Source: a virus | IMG/VR virus record: IMGVR_UViG_3300043425_000946 | Location: 1-30,725 of that record | Strand: one strand, 5' to 3' | Length of the DNA stretch: 30,725 nucleotides | Shown: positions 15,420 through 23,636 of the stretch, piece by piece | Layout: every line of letters begins with the position of its first letter | Numbering within the stretch: the first letter of the stretch is position 1 | Notes under the pieces: generated by a model | Told to the model about the DNA's origin: nothing | Seen by the model: the letters and a program-made list of their open reading frames with translations, nothing else | Database searches by the model: none | Program-made: the position numbers and the translations under genes

Positions 15420-15698
15420 ATGTCAGAAGTAAAGATATCTGCACTTCCTGTAGCCAACACCCTGTCTTCAACGGACAGGGTGGTTGTCTTAGTGAATCCA
15501 TCTGGTAATGCCAGTGTAAGAACAATCACCGCTGGAAATTTTGCTAATTCTATACCAGCCAAGTTTATATCCAATTCAGTTCCAACCAGCAATACATCTA
15601 ATGGTACTCCAGGACAAATTGCATATAACAGTACAAATCTATACGTATGTGTAGCTAATAATAGGTGGGCTAAGACTACTCTCACTGAGACCTGGTAG
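15420..15698 (+). CDS. Small tail-fibre/decoration-type protein (92 aa)
   Basis: The product begins MSEVKISALPVANTLSSTDRVVVLVNPSG, a pattern seen at the head of phage fibre and decoration proteins. It ends with the short beta module GTPGQIAYNSTNLYVCVANNRW, common in fibre-like virion proteins. There is no clear ribosome site, so translation may be coupled to the gene ending 15 bp upstream. Confidence 0.6.
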   Translation: MSEVKISALPVANTLSSTDRVVVLVNPSGNASVRTITAGNFANSIPAKFISNSVPTSNTSNGTPGQIAYNSTNLYVCVANNRWAKTTLTETW

Positions 15699-15703
15699 TA
15701 GAT

Positions 15704-16102
15704 TTGATTAAGGAACGACTCACAGAAGAAAATTTTTTAGTATATTGTGCCAAGGTTTATGACAACCCTGGGATGCAGAGTTCAGATGAATTTCTAGAAG
15801 ACTTGAGTCGGATCCGATATATAAAAAAGTTACTGACTAAATATGAAGACTCTGGTGAGTTAAAAGAAAGACTAATTCTAAATCATGTGATTACCTTGCA
15901 TAATTGTTTTGGCGTTCACTTGGCCAAGATACTTTATGTGAAGACTGAAAAGCAATATCACTGTATTAAGCCTTTCTTGATATTACTAAATGCTCTTCCT
16001 ACGGTTTTATATAACGTCGGTAAATATACTCAAGTCAATACGGACGAAATACCACTAGACCAAACTATAGTAAATGCGCTCAGGAGGATAAGGAATGGAT
16101 AA
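15704..16102 (+). CDS. Conserved phage protein of unknown function, TTG start (132 aa)
   Basis: An in-frame stop at 15686-15688 and the lack of ATG or GTG leave TTG at 15704 as the best start. The helical protein (FLVYCAKVYDNPGMQS...FLEDLSRIRYIKKLL) resembles a family conserved in T4-like cyanophages and coliphages. ILNHVITLHNCFG and PFLILLNALPTVLYNVG are mildly hydrophobic. Its neighbours suggest a structural or assembly role. Confidence 0.65.
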   Translation: MIKERLTEENFLVYCAKVYDNPGMQSSDEFLEDLSRIRYIKKLLTKYEDSGELKERLILNHVITLHNCFGVHLAKILYVKTEKQYHCIKPFLILLNALPTVLYNVGKYTQVNTDEIPLDQTIVNALRRIRNG

Positions 16103-16271
16103 CGTAAAGGAAGACATTCAGTCTCCTGTGCCACTCAATAATGTTGGGACCGGTAGTATTGACGGAATAGGAGTAGGACCTAAAGGTGAACCTGGAGTTC
16201 ACCCGAAGAAAAAGAAGCTTCGGGTCTTATTTCCAATGCTTAAAAGATCAATGCCAGGTATTCCAAAATGA
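16095..16271 (+). CDS. Small conserved phage protein (58 aa)
   Basis: ATG at 16095 overlaps the previous stop; AGGAGG (16083-16088) and AAGG lie upstream. The product MDNVKEDIQSPVPLNNVG...SMPGIPK contains NNVGTGSIDGIGVGPKGEPGV, a Gly-rich motif seen in short proteins next to structural genes of T4-like cyanophages. A basic patch follows (KKKKLR). It is easily missed because of its length. Confidence 0.65.
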   Translation: MDNVKEDIQSPVPLNNVGTGSIDGIGVGPKGEPGVHPKKKKLRVLFPMLKRSMPGIPK

Positions 16272-16630
16272 CACCAGAAGATTCTAGATTTTCTAAAATA
16301 GATGAAGCAATACAAAGATTAGCTGGTGTTGCTGCTGATGTGTCAAAGATGCTTGCCGTCCACGAGCAAAAAATTAACTATCAAGAAAAGACGATCGACA
16401 ACTTGATTGCTTCGTTTGAAAAGCGCCGCGGTGAGATTGACGAGCGCTTCAAAGACATGCATGATGATCTACGGTCTGAAGTACAAACCAGCCGTAATAA
16501 CTCTAAGATCCAGCATGACGAGCAGAATACAAAAATTGAATCTCTCCAAAAATATATCTGGATGGCCATGGGTGTAGTGTCCGTTGCATCATGGCTAATT
16601 CCTATACTAGTGAGCAAATTTTTCCGCTAG
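16268..16630 (+). CDS. Coiled-coil protein with C-terminal membrane anchor (XhlA-like layout)
   Basis: The 120-aa product overlaps the previous gene by 4 bp. Residues about 5-95 form a charged coiled coil (AIQRLAGVAADVSKML, IDERFKDMHDDL). Residues about 97-117 are hydrophobic (YIWMAMGVVSVASWLIPILV) and end in a short basic tail. The layout resembles XhlA/hemolysin-type proteins that assist holins, but no sequence signature settles this. A membrane-anchored virion protein is an alternative. Confidence 0.5.
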   Translation: MTPEDSRFSKIDEAIQRLAGVAADVSKMLAVHEQKINYQEKTIDNLIASFEKRRGEIDERFKDMHDDLRSEVQTSRNNSKIQHDEQNTKIESLQKYIWMAMGVVSVASWLIPILVSKFFR

Positions 16631-16633
16631 TAG

Positions 16634-16663
16634 TTGACATTCCATCATGAGGTGGTGTATAAT
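16634..16663 (+). promoter_or_regulatory. Sigma-70-like promoter of gp61
   Basis: TTGACA (16634-16639), an 18-bp spacer and TATAAT (16658-16663): both boxes are consensus. The leader contains a two-codon mini-ORF (ATG AAT TGA at 16670) before the primase start. Confidence 0.85.
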
Positions 16664-16699
16664 GAGACTATGAATTGATGGAATTGAGAGTTAGTTGTC

Positions 16700-17728
16700 A
16701 TGATGACTTGGTTGGAACAGAAGTACCTAGGTCTTGTATCGGTAAGGCTTAGGAACTACAAACGTAAGTCTGGTGGATTGTTCAACTTCAGTTGTCCCTT
16801 TTGTGGTGACTCTGAGTCCGACAAGCGTAAGGCTCGAGGCTTCATCTACACCAAGAAGGATAAGACTCTATACCACTGCCACAATTGTGGCATCACCTAT
16901 AGTTTTGATACTTTTCTTAAGAACTTTGACTTCAATTCATACTCAGAGTTCAATCTCGAGCGCCTTAAAGAGAATAAGACTCCACAGCAAGTGGAGTTGG
17001 AAGAGTTTGTTGCCAAGATGCGCAAACCGGTCTTTCTTCAGTCTGGGCCACTAACTGGATTGAAGAAGATCAGTCAACTAAAAGCCAATCATCCTGCCAA
17101 GGTAGTAGTTGACAAGAGAAAGATCCCCACACCATATCATGCTAAGCTGTTCTATTGTCCCAAGTTCTTTGCTTGGTCCAACTCAGTAGTGCCTGAAAAG
17201 TTTGATGAGAAAGCCCTCAAGTATGATGAGCCGCGGCTGTTGATCCCGTTCATCAACGACAAGCAGCAGATGCATGCCTTCCAGGGTCGTAGTTTTGACC
17301 CAAAATCGGCCAGTAAATACATCACTATTGTGAATGACGAATCCGTGCAGAAGCTTTACGGTCTTGATGCTATTGACTATAACAAGAAGTACTACGTATT
17401 TGAAGGGCCGATTGATTCTATGTTCATCCCCAACTCAATTGCTACTGCTGGTGGTGATTTAATTTCGGCAACTGTTGGTCTTCCTAAGAAGAACATGGTA
17501 GTTGTTTATGACAACGAACCTAGAAATAAGGATACAGTTAAGAAGATTGACAAAGCCATCATTAATGGATATAATGTCTGTATCTGGCCGACTAATCTTG
17601 AGCACAAAGATGTGAACGAGATGGTTATGCAAGGCATGTCTGCAGACTTTGTTCGCTACATCATAGATACTAATACACACAACGATCTGCGAGCTAAGCT
17701 TGCATTTAATATTTGGAGAAAGTCATGA
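16700..17728 (+). CDS. 61: gp61 DNA primase
   Basis: This 342-aa primase has an N-terminal zinc ribbon (C32, C35, C60, C63 in CPFC and CHNC) that reads the priming site. The TOPRIM-like catalytic core contains YYVFEGPIDSMF (Glu and Asp) and MVVVYDNEPRNKD (Asp). It makes RNA primers for the lagging strand in complex with gp41. Length equals T4 gp61. Two adjacent ATGs (16700, 16703) follow GAGAG. Confidence 0.93.
   Translation: MMTWLEQKYLGLVSVRLRNYKRKSGGLFNFSCPFCGDSESDKRKARGFIYTKKDKTLYHCHNCGITYSFDTFLKNFDFNSYSEFNLERLKENKTPQQVELEEFVAKMRKPVFLQSGPLTGLKKISQLKANHPAKVVVDKRKIPTPYHAKLFYCPKFFAWSNSVVPEKFDEKALKYDEPRLLIPFINDKQQMHAFQGRSFDPKSASKYITIVNDESVQKLYGLDAIDYNKKYYVFEGPIDSMFIPNSIATAGGDLISATVGLPKKNMVVVYDNEPRNKDTVKKIDKAIINGYNVCIWPTNLEHKDVNEMVMQGMSADFVRYIIDTNTHNDLRAKLAFNIWRKS
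17547..17575 (+). promoter_or_regulatory. Consensus promoter inside gp61, facing thyX-nrdAB
   Basis: TTGACA (17547-17552), 17 bp, TATAAT (17570-17575): a perfect sigma-70 match within the primase coding region, 150 bp before the gene at 17725. It could give the nucleotide-metabolism genes their own transcript. Confidence 0.6.
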
Positions 17729-17904
17729 AGATTGAAGTAGTCAACATCGTTGAGCACGACGATGAAGACGGTGCAATGATGATCATTGATATGGATCGAG
17801 CTGCACTTGAAGCCATGGCAAAGATTGGTCTACTCAAAGTTCTCACTGATGCGGCTGAGCAAGCCATTGTAGACCATGCGGAGACTACAACTGATGGCGT
17901 GTGA
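17725..17904 (+). CDS. Small conserved hypothetical protein (59 aa)
   Basis: The ATG overlaps the gp61 stop codon (ATGA) and follows GGAGAA. The acidic product (MKIEVVNIVEHDDEDGAMMIIDMDRAALEAMAKIGLL...) looks like one beta hairpin plus one helix. No domain is recognised. It overlaps the start of thyX by 11 bp. Confidence 0.6.
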   Translation: MKIEVVNIVEHDDEDGAMMIIDMDRAALEAMAKIGLLKVLTDAAEQAIVDHAETTTDGV

Positions 17905-18733
17905 AGTAAAGATCATCAAAGATTCGTTACACCCGCGGACGGGTAGGCGCCTGACCACCATGCAGCTGCGCTATTGGCGTGGCATCCATGGTGAGTTTAT
18001 GACACACCGTGTGTTTAGTCGTAACGCATCTAGCTCTCGTGCCATTCCCATCATTACATTCCTCAAGCAAGTTTGGAATGATCCTGCTGGTCCTACACAC
18101 TGGGGTGCTAACAATCCTGGGATGCAGGCAAAGACTGAGCTGACCGGCTTCAAGCTTTGGTTTGCCAAGCAGACTTGGAAGTGGACTGGCCGTATGGTTT
18201 GCGGTGCTGTCTGGGCGGTTAACAAGATCTCTAAGCCACACAAGCAAACTTTCAATCGCCTACTCGAACCGTGGCAGTATATCTCTGTCATCGTTACTGC
18301 TACCGATTGGGATAACTTCTTTGAGCTGCGCAACCACAAGGACGCCCAGCCGGAGATTCGCGAGCTAGCCATTGAGATGCTTGCAGCTATGGAGAACTCT
18401 ACTCCACAGCATCGTGAGTTGCATCTCCCATATGTTACTGATGAAGAAGAGCAAGCATATATTGATGGTAAGCTTGCTCTAGAAACTCTATTCAAGATCT
18501 CAACCGCTCGTTGCGCACGAGTCTCTTATCTGACGCATGATGGTGTAAAGCCAAGCATTGATAAGGACGTTCGACTTCATGATCAGTTGGTTGGATCGGT
18601 ACCGATTCATGCATCGCCAACCGAGCATCAAGCTATGGCTAGCACTAGTGTGAATGAGGTATATTACAAGAACTTCCGCGGCTGGAGACAGTATCGCGTT
18701 GACGTTGAAGAACGTCTAACTAACAATCAATAA
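17894..18733 (+). CDS. thyX: Flavin-dependent thymidylate synthase ThyX
   Basis: ThyX makes dTMP from dUMP using FAD, NADPH and methylene-tetrahydrofolate. The motif THRVFSRNASSSRAIP (37-52) is the phage form of RHRxxSxNxxSxR, with Thr in place of the first Arg. Length 279 aa suits the family. The start at 17894 (MACEVKII) is preferred because GGAG lies 10 bases upstream; an in-frame ATG at 17876 would add six residues. It sits with nrdA/nrdB as a dNTP supply unit. Confidence 0.92.
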   Translation: MACEVKIIKDSLHPRTGRRLTTMQLRYWRGIHGEFMTHRVFSRNASSSRAIPIITFLKQVWNDPAGPTHWGANNPGMQAKTELTGFKLWFAKQTWKWTGRMVCGAVWAVNKISKPHKQTFNRLLEPWQYISVIVTATDWDNFFELRNHKDAQPEIRELAIEMLAAMENSTPQHRELHLPYVTDEEEQAYIDGKLALETLFKISTARCARVSYLTHDGVKPSIDKDVRLHDQLVGSVPIHASPTEHQAMASTSVNEVYYKNFRGWRQYRVDVEERLTNNQ

Positions 18734-18744
18734 AGAGGTAATAA

Positions 18745-21048
18745 ATGATCAGAGTTACTAAGAGAGACGGGAGGCTTGAGCCTCTCGATCTACAAAAGTT
18801 TCATAGAGTTGTCCAATGGGCTTGTGAAGGCCTTACTGGAGTTTCCGCATCTGAGATAGAAATCAAGTCTCGGGTTCAGTTTTACGACAAGATCAAGACT
18901 AAGGATATCCATGAAACTCTGATCAAGGCTTCGGCTGAATTGATTGACGAGGACATGCCAAACTATCAGTACGTGGCTTCTCGTTTGATCAATTATAATC
19001 TACGAAAGGAAGTCTATGCTCAACCTGAGCCTTGCTCTCTATATGAACACTACGAGCGTGTTGTTAACGCCGGTTACTACGACCGCGAACTCTTGTTCAA
19101 GTACGACATTGACGAATTCGAGTGGCTCAACAAGCACATTGATCATGACAGAGACTTCAACATAGCATATGCTGGCATGGAGCAGTTCCGCGGAAAGTAT
19201 CTTGTTAAGAACCGTGCTACCAAGCAGTTCTACGAGACTCCGCAGATGGCTAACATGCTCATTGCAATGACACTGTTTGCAAACTACTCAAAGGAAATTC
19301 GACTCCGTTGGGTTAAGGACATGTATGATGCAGTGTCCAATTTTGAAATCTCGTTGCCTACACCAATCATGTCAGGCCTACGCACTCCGCAGCGCCAGTT
19401 CTCGTCATGTGTAGTAATTGAAGCTGGTGACTCACTCAATTCTATCATTGCTACAACTGGTGCTATTATAAAGTATGTTAGCCAGAAGGCAGGAATTGGA
19501 ATTGGTGCTAGTTCCATTCGTGCGTTGGGTGCACCAGTACGTAATGGTGATGCCACGTCTGAAGGCAACATTCCTTACTACAAGTTGTTTCAGGCGGCTA
19601 CCAAGTCATGCAGCCAGGGCGGTGTGCGTGGCGGTTCGGCTACTATTCATACAGTCTTTTGGCACTTGGAAATTGAAGACCTCATGGTTCTCAAGAATAA
19701 CAAGGGCACTGACGAAAACCGTGTTCGTAACCTGGACTATTCAATCCTGTTCAATAAGGTCATGTACGAGCGCTTGCTGACGAGTGGCAACATCACTCTG
19801 TTCAGCCCGAATGATGTGCCTGAAATGTACGATGCTTTCTTTGTTGACGTCGACAAGTTTCGTGACTTGTATGAAGCCGCAGAAAAGAATCCAAACATTC
19901 GTAAGAAGACTGTTTCGGCACTTGACCTGTTTTCTGCGTTCCTTCAAGAGCGTAAGGATACCGGCCGTATCTATCTAATGAATGTTGATCACGCTAATGA
20001 TCACGGCTCGTTTGATAAGTATCAAGCGCCTATCAAGCAATCTAATCTCTGTCAAGAAATTACTTTGCCTACAAAGGCGCTGAACATCCTGCATGATACT
20101 CAGGGTGAAATTTCACTTTGCACACTTGCAGCAATTAACTGGGGGAAGATTCGTGATCCTCGTGACTTTGAACGTCTTTGCACTCTTGTTGTCCGTGCTC
20201 TGGATGAGCTATTGTCTTATCAGAACTATCCGGTTGTTGCGGCGGAAAGATCAACTCTGTCAAGAAGACCGCTTGGAGTTGGCATTGTCAACTTTGCTTA
20301 CTGGCTCGCTCGCAATGATCTTACTTATCAAAACATAACACCAGAAGGTCTGCAGAAGATTCATGAGTATACGGAAGCATGGTCGTATTACTTGATCAAG
20401 GCTTCTATTGAACTGGCTGTAGAAAAAGGGGCATGCGCTTGGTCTAATCAAACCAAGTACCACTATGGCTTGTTCCCAATCGACACTTACAAGAGAGATG
20501 TTGACGAACTTGTAAAGCCAGTGTATAATATGGATTGGCACAACCTTCGTGTGATGGCAGGTCAACATGGCATTCGTAACTCTACTCTGATGGCGCTGAT
20601 GCCGTCCGAAACGTCTGCCCAGGTCTCGAACTCGACTAATGGTATTGAGCCGCCTCGTGCTCTTGTGTCAATTAAGGGATCTAAGGATGGTGTGCTAAAG
20701 CAGGTGGTTCCTGAAGTACGTAAGTTGAAGAATAAGTATGATCTACTATGGGATCAAAAGTCACCGGAAGGTTACTTGAAGATCTGTGCAGTACTACAGA
20801 AGTTCATTGACCAAGGCATCTCGGTAAATACTAGTTACAATCCTGAGCACTATCCTCTTGAAGAAGGTGAAACCGTACACAGGATTCCTATGTCTGAAAT
20901 GATGAAGCATATGATCATGTTCTACAAGTACGGTGGTAAGCAGCTTTACTACTTCAATACATACGACGGTGCTGGTGAGGTCTCTACAGAAGAGCCTCGT
21001 AGTCCTGAAGAGATTGTTGAAGAAGATTGCGAGAGTTGCAAGATTTGA
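18745..21048 (+). CDS. nrdA: Ribonucleotide reductase class Ia, large subunit
   Basis: NrdA reduces ribonucleoside diphosphates to dNDPs. The 767-aa protein has an N-terminal ATP-cone-like region (about 1-90). The active-site cysteines are C222 (QFSSCVVIE), C436 (NLCQEI, with N434 and E438) and C459 (GEISLCTLAA). The C-terminal CESCKI is the shuttle pair that is recharged by glutaredoxin, which is encoded at 24525. The NSTNGIEPPRA block is also present. All catalytic residues are intact. AGAGG precedes the ATG. Confidence 0.97.
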   Translation: MIRVTKRDGRLEPLDLQKFHRVVQWACEGLTGVSASEIEIKSRVQFYDKIKTKDIHETLIKASAELIDEDMPNYQYVASRLINYNLRKEVYAQPEPCSLYEHYERVVNAGYYDRELLFKYDIDEFEWLNKHIDHDRDFNIAYAGMEQFRGKYLVKNRATKQFYETPQMANMLIAMTLFANYSKEIRLRWVKDMYDAVSNFEISLPTPIMSGLRTPQRQFSSCVVIEAGDSLNSIIATTGAIIKYVSQKAGIGIGASSIRALGAPVRNGDATSEGNIPYYKLFQAATKSCSQGGVRGGSATIHTVFWHLEIEDLMVLKNNKGTDENRVRNLDYSILFNKVMYERLLTSGNITLFSPNDVPEMYDAFFVDVDKFRDLYEAAEKNPNIRKKTVSALDLFSAFLQERKDTGRIYLMNVDHANDHGSFDKYQAPIKQSNLCQEITLPTKALNILHDTQGEISLCTLAAINWGKIRDPRDFERLCTLVVRALDELLSYQNYPVVAAERSTLSRRPLGVGIVNFAYWLARNDLTYQNITPEGLQKIHEYTEAWSYYLIKASIELAVEKGACAWSNQTKYHYGLFPIDTYKRDVDELVKPVYNMDWHNLRVMAGQHGIRNSTLMALMPSETSAQVSNSTNGIEPPRALVSIKGSKDGVLKQVVPEVRKLKNKYDLLWDQKSPEGYLKICAVLQKFIDQGISVNTSYNPEHYPLEEGETVHRIPMSEMMKHMIMFYKYGGKQLYYFNTYDGAGEVSTEEPRSPEEIVEEDCESCKI
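20501..20529 (+). promoter_or_regulatory. Near-consensus promoter inside nrdA, facing nrdB
   Basis: TTGACG (20501-20506), 17 bp, TATAAT (20524-20529). It lies in a segment (DELVKPVYNMDW) that seems variable among NrdA proteins, about 515 bp before the gene at 21045. It could add transcription of nrdB. Confidence 0.45.
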
Positions 21049-21239
21049 TTTTACAACTTGAGCCGCCAATCCCTGTAACTACTCCACAGGGAAATGCAAT
21101 GGCAGTTGTGCTTCTGGACTACGGTCTAGAGCACAACTTGCTATGGGTTTGCTTTCAAGATGAAACCGGCGAATGCTGGACTTGGAGCAACAAAGATATC
21201 AGAGCCCAGAAAAACATAACGATTGGAAGAACACTATGA
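21045..21239 (+). CDS. Small conserved protein between nrdA and nrdB (64 aa, TTG start)
   Basis: A TTG start at 21045 overlaps the nrdA stop (TTGA), with GAGAG nine bases upstream. The product reads ILQLEPPIPVTTPQG...LLWVCFQDETGECWTW...DIRAQKNITIGRT. This Trp-rich beta-type protein resembles ones found beside RNR genes in many phages. It overlaps nrdB by 4 bp. Function unknown; RNR linkage is by position. Confidence 0.7.
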   Translation: MILQLEPPIPVTTPQGNAMAVVLLDYGLEHNLLWVCFQDETGECWTWSNKDIRAQKNITIGRTL

Positions 21240-22390
21240 CTTATAGCGTATTTGACTCTGACAACAAGCAAGATCATCTCAAGGTTCGTGCATTCTTTGA
21301 TAATGCACCTACAATTGCACGATTTGATAAGCAGAAGTATCCATTCCTGGAAAAGTTGACTCGACAACAGATGGGTTTCTTCTGGGTTCCGGAAGAGGTC
21401 GACCTTATGCGTGACTCAAAGGACTTTCGCGAGTTGTCAAAGCATGAGCAGCATATCTTTACCAGCAACCTGAAGCGTCAGATCCTTCTTGACTCTGTGC
21501 AGGGTCGTGCACCGACAGCCGCATTTGGTCCTATTGCTTCTCTACCCGAGTTGGAAAATTGGATCATTGCATGGACTTTTAGTGAGTCGGTTCACTCTCG
21601 TTCCTATACTCACATTATTCGTAATGTGTATAGCGATCCGTCCAAGGTACTTGACGATATTCTTAGCATGCAAGAAATTGTTGATTGTGCTAAGGACATC
21701 TCAAAGAACTACGATCAATTGATTGAAATGAATAATCTTGAAGCAGTGTTAGAAACTAAACTGTTTAAAAAGTATTTTAGAGCAGCAGCAGAATGGTTAG
21801 TTCCATCTATGCGGCAAACCAGGATTCATGAACATAAGAAAGCTCTTTGGTTAGCTCTCATGTCAGTCAACATCCTTGAAGGTATCCGCTTCTATGTCAG
21901 CTTTGCTTGCTCATGGGCATTTGCTGAACTGAAGAAGATGGAAGGCAATGCAAAGATCATCAAGCTGATTGCTCGTGATGAGAACCTGCACCTTGCTAGC
22001 ACTCAGCAGTTGCTTAAGGTTCTTCCGACTGATGATCCTGACTTTGCAAAGATCCGTGAGGAGACCAAGGAAGAGTGCCTTGAGATGTTCCGTTCTGCTA
22101 CTCGTCAGGAAATGGAGTGGGCATCCTATCTCTTTAAAGATGGATCAATGATTGGACTTAATGAGAAGATTCTCTCTGAATACGTAGAGTGGATCACCAA
22201 CAAGCGCTTGCAAGCAGTCGGTCTGCCACTCCTATATAAAACTGGACCCAATCCGCTTCCATGGACACAAAAGTGGATTAGTGGTTCTGATGTACAAGTA
22301 GCACCGCAAGAAACACAAATCACGTCATACATTGTCGGCGGCGTCAAGAAGGACGTCTCGGCCGATACACTAAAGGGGATGAGTCTATAA
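21236..22390 (+). CDS. nrdB: Ribonucleotide reductase class Ia, small subunit
   Basis: NrdB holds the diiron-tyrosyl radical cofactor. The 384-aa protein carries D86 (LLDSVQG), E117, H120 and Y124 (FSESVHSRSYTHII) and the second half-site E (LEGIRFYV) and E/H (RDENLHLA). The radical Tyr is present. The start at 21236 follows GGAAG and overlaps the previous stop codon. Confidence 0.96.
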   Translation: MTYSVFDSDNKQDHLKVRAFFDNAPTIARFDKQKYPFLEKLTRQQMGFFWVPEEVDLMRDSKDFRELSKHEQHIFTSNLKRQILLDSVQGRAPTAAFGPIASLPELENWIIAWTFSESVHSRSYTHIIRNVYSDPSKVLDDILSMQEIVDCAKDISKNYDQLIEMNNLEAVLETKLFKKYFRAAAEWLVPSMRQTRIHEHKKALWLALMSVNILEGIRFYVSFACSWAFAELKKMEGNAKIIKLIARDENLHLASTQQLLKVLPTDDPDFAKIREETKEECLEMFRSATRQEMEWASYLFKDGSMIGLNEKILSEYVEWITNKRLQAVGLPLLYKTGPNPLPWTQKWISGSDVQVAPQETQITSYIVGGVKKDVSADTLKGMSL

Positions 22391-22656
22391 TGGGTTGGAG
22401 TTCTGGATCAAGTCTGTTCGCAGACATAGCAGAAGTTATTGCCAATACAGTTGCTGATGACGATGAGCGCAGGACTGTATATGAAGCAATGATTGAGTCT
22501 TTTATGGATAGAAATTGCGATACTTTGGATGAGTGCTTAGGAACCATACCGGATCCTGTACTTGATGCCGCGTTGACCGAAGCTCTAGACATTGGTGACA
22601 ATTACGCCGACGACGATGATGATTGGCCTGATGGCGGCCGAGAAGACTTCACGTAA
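22390..22656 (+). CDS. Conserved acidic hypothetical protein (88 aa)
   Basis: The ATG overlaps the nrdB stop codon by one base. The product MGWSSGSSLFADIAEVIANTV...MIESFMDRNCDTLDECLG... resembles a small family common in phages and plasmids. Its C-terminus is strongly acidic (DDDDDWPDG). Function unknown. Confidence 0.7.
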   Translation: MGWSSGSSLFADIAEVIANTVADDDERRTVYEAMIESFMDRNCDTLDECLGTIPDPVLDAALTEALDIGDNYADDDDDWPDGGREDFT

Positions 22657-22672
22657 GGACTAACTGGCCTAT

Positions 22673-22699
22673 ATAGAGGGGAAGGAGACTCCCCTCTAT
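22673..22699 (+). promoter_or_regulatory. RNA hairpin displaying the Shine-Dalgarno sequence of the GIY-YIG gene
   Basis: ATAGAGGGGA (22673-22682) pairs perfectly with TCCCCTCTAT (22690-22699), 10 bp, around the loop AGGAGAC. The Shine-Dalgarno AGGAG lies in the loop and the last two paired bases are the A and T of the start codon. No T run follows, so it is not a terminator. The homing endonuclease gene I-TevI of T4 also has its ribosome site controlled by a hairpin. Confidence 0.7.
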
Positions 22700-23096
22700 G
22701 TGGCTACATGATGATACACCGGTTGACGAATCAGCGCTTGAAAGCTATATCGGATTTGTCTATGTAATTGAGAATATGAACAATGGTAGACTATACATTG
22801 GAAAGAAGCTCTTAAAGTTTAAGCGCACCAAGAAAGTCAAAGGCAAGAACAAAAAGATCTTGGTTGACTCAGATTGGAAAAGCTATTGGGGCTCGAACAA
22901 AGTTCTACAGGAAGATGTAAAAGAACTTGGCGAGACCAAATTTACAAGAAAGATTCTTCGTCTCTGTAAGAATAGAGGTGAGATGAACTACTACGAAGCC
23001 AAATATCAATTTGAACTTGGCGTATTGGAATCAGACAGATTCTACAATGATGCTATTATGGTAAGAGTCCATAGATCACACCTACGAAAAGGTTGA
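22698..23096 (+). CDS. GIY-YIG-type endonuclease (possible homing enzyme)
   Basis: The 132-aa protein has FVYVIENMNNGRLYIGKK (20-37), a GIY-YIG core, then a basic segment (KFKRTKKVKGKNKK), DWKSYWGS, and YYEAKYQFE with the likely catalytic Glu100. FYND supplies the Asn late in the domain. These features agree with stand-alone GIY-YIG nucleases of T4-like phages, which may be homing enzymes or DNA-processing nucleases. No separate DNA-binding domain is present. Its start codon is part of the hairpin above. Confidence 0.75.
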   Translation: MWLHDDTPVDESALESYIGFVYVIENMNNGRLYIGKKLLKFKRTKKVKGKNKKILVDSDWKSYWGSNKVLQEDVKELGETKFTRKILRLCKNRGEMNYYEAKYQFELGVLESDRFYNDAIMVRVHRSHLRKG

Positions 23097-23120
23097 CTTT
23101 TCCTAGCAGTGTGGTACAAT
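23093..23120 (+). promoter_or_regulatory. Sigma-70-like promoter of the ykuK-like gene
   Basis: TTGACT (23093-23098), a 16-bp spacer and TACAAT (23115-23120). The stop codon of the upstream gene is inside the -35, as at 4692. Confidence 0.6.
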
Positions 23121-23149
23121 GTACTTGTAGCTAAGGAAAGAACAGTCCT

Positions 23150-23614
23150 ATGAATATGGACATCGAAGAAGTCAAGCAATACATACAGCATTGCTCAAAC
23201 ACATCAAAGATCTATATCGGTGCCGATTCTGAGCGCTTTAAGCTTGGAGACAAGTGGTACGCAGATTATGCAACTGTGGTTGTTGTCCACATTGATGGCA
23301 ATCATGGCGCAAAGATCTTTGGTGAAGTTACTCGCGAGCAAGACTACGACTATAAGCCTGGACGCCCGTCCCTCAGGCTTATGAATGAAGTAGCAAAGGT
23401 TGCCGATCTCTATTACAAGCTTGCTGATGTAATCAGTAACAGGCCTGTTGAGATTCACCTGGATATCAACCCAGATGAGCGCTTTGGTTCTTCTTGTGTA
23501 GTCACACAGGCGGTTGGATACATCATGGGCACATGTAATATGAAGCCCAAGGTAAAGCCACATGCATTTGCGGCTAGTATTGCTGCAGATCGTTTCAAGG
23601 CAATTGCCGCCTAA
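23150..23614 (+). CDS. YkuK/DUF458-like RNase H-fold protein
   Basis: The 154-aa protein carries IYIGADSERF (about 21-30), a central YKPGRPSLRLMNEV, VEIHLDINPDE and a C-terminal AASIAADR. This matches the DUF458 family, exemplified by B. subtilis YkuK, predicted to have an RNase H-like fold with acidic metal-binding residues on the first strand and later ones. Its substrate is unknown. ATGs at 23150 and 23156 are both possible starts. Confidence 0.7.
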   Translation: MNMDIEEVKQYIQHCSNTSKIYIGADSERFKLGDKWYADYATVVVVHIDGNHGAKIFGEVTREQDYDYKPGRPSLRLMNEVAKVADLYYKLADVISNRPVEIHLDINPDERFGSSCVVTQAVGYIMGTCNMKPKVKPHAFAASIAADRFKAIAA

Positions 23615-23636
23615 ATAAACCAAACAGGAGACAAAC

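Noticed and set aside
16670-16678. Two-codon ORF (ATG AAT TGA) in the gp61 leader as an attenuator
   Set aside because: No ribosome site precedes it and no alternative hairpins are evident, so a regulatory role cannot be supported.
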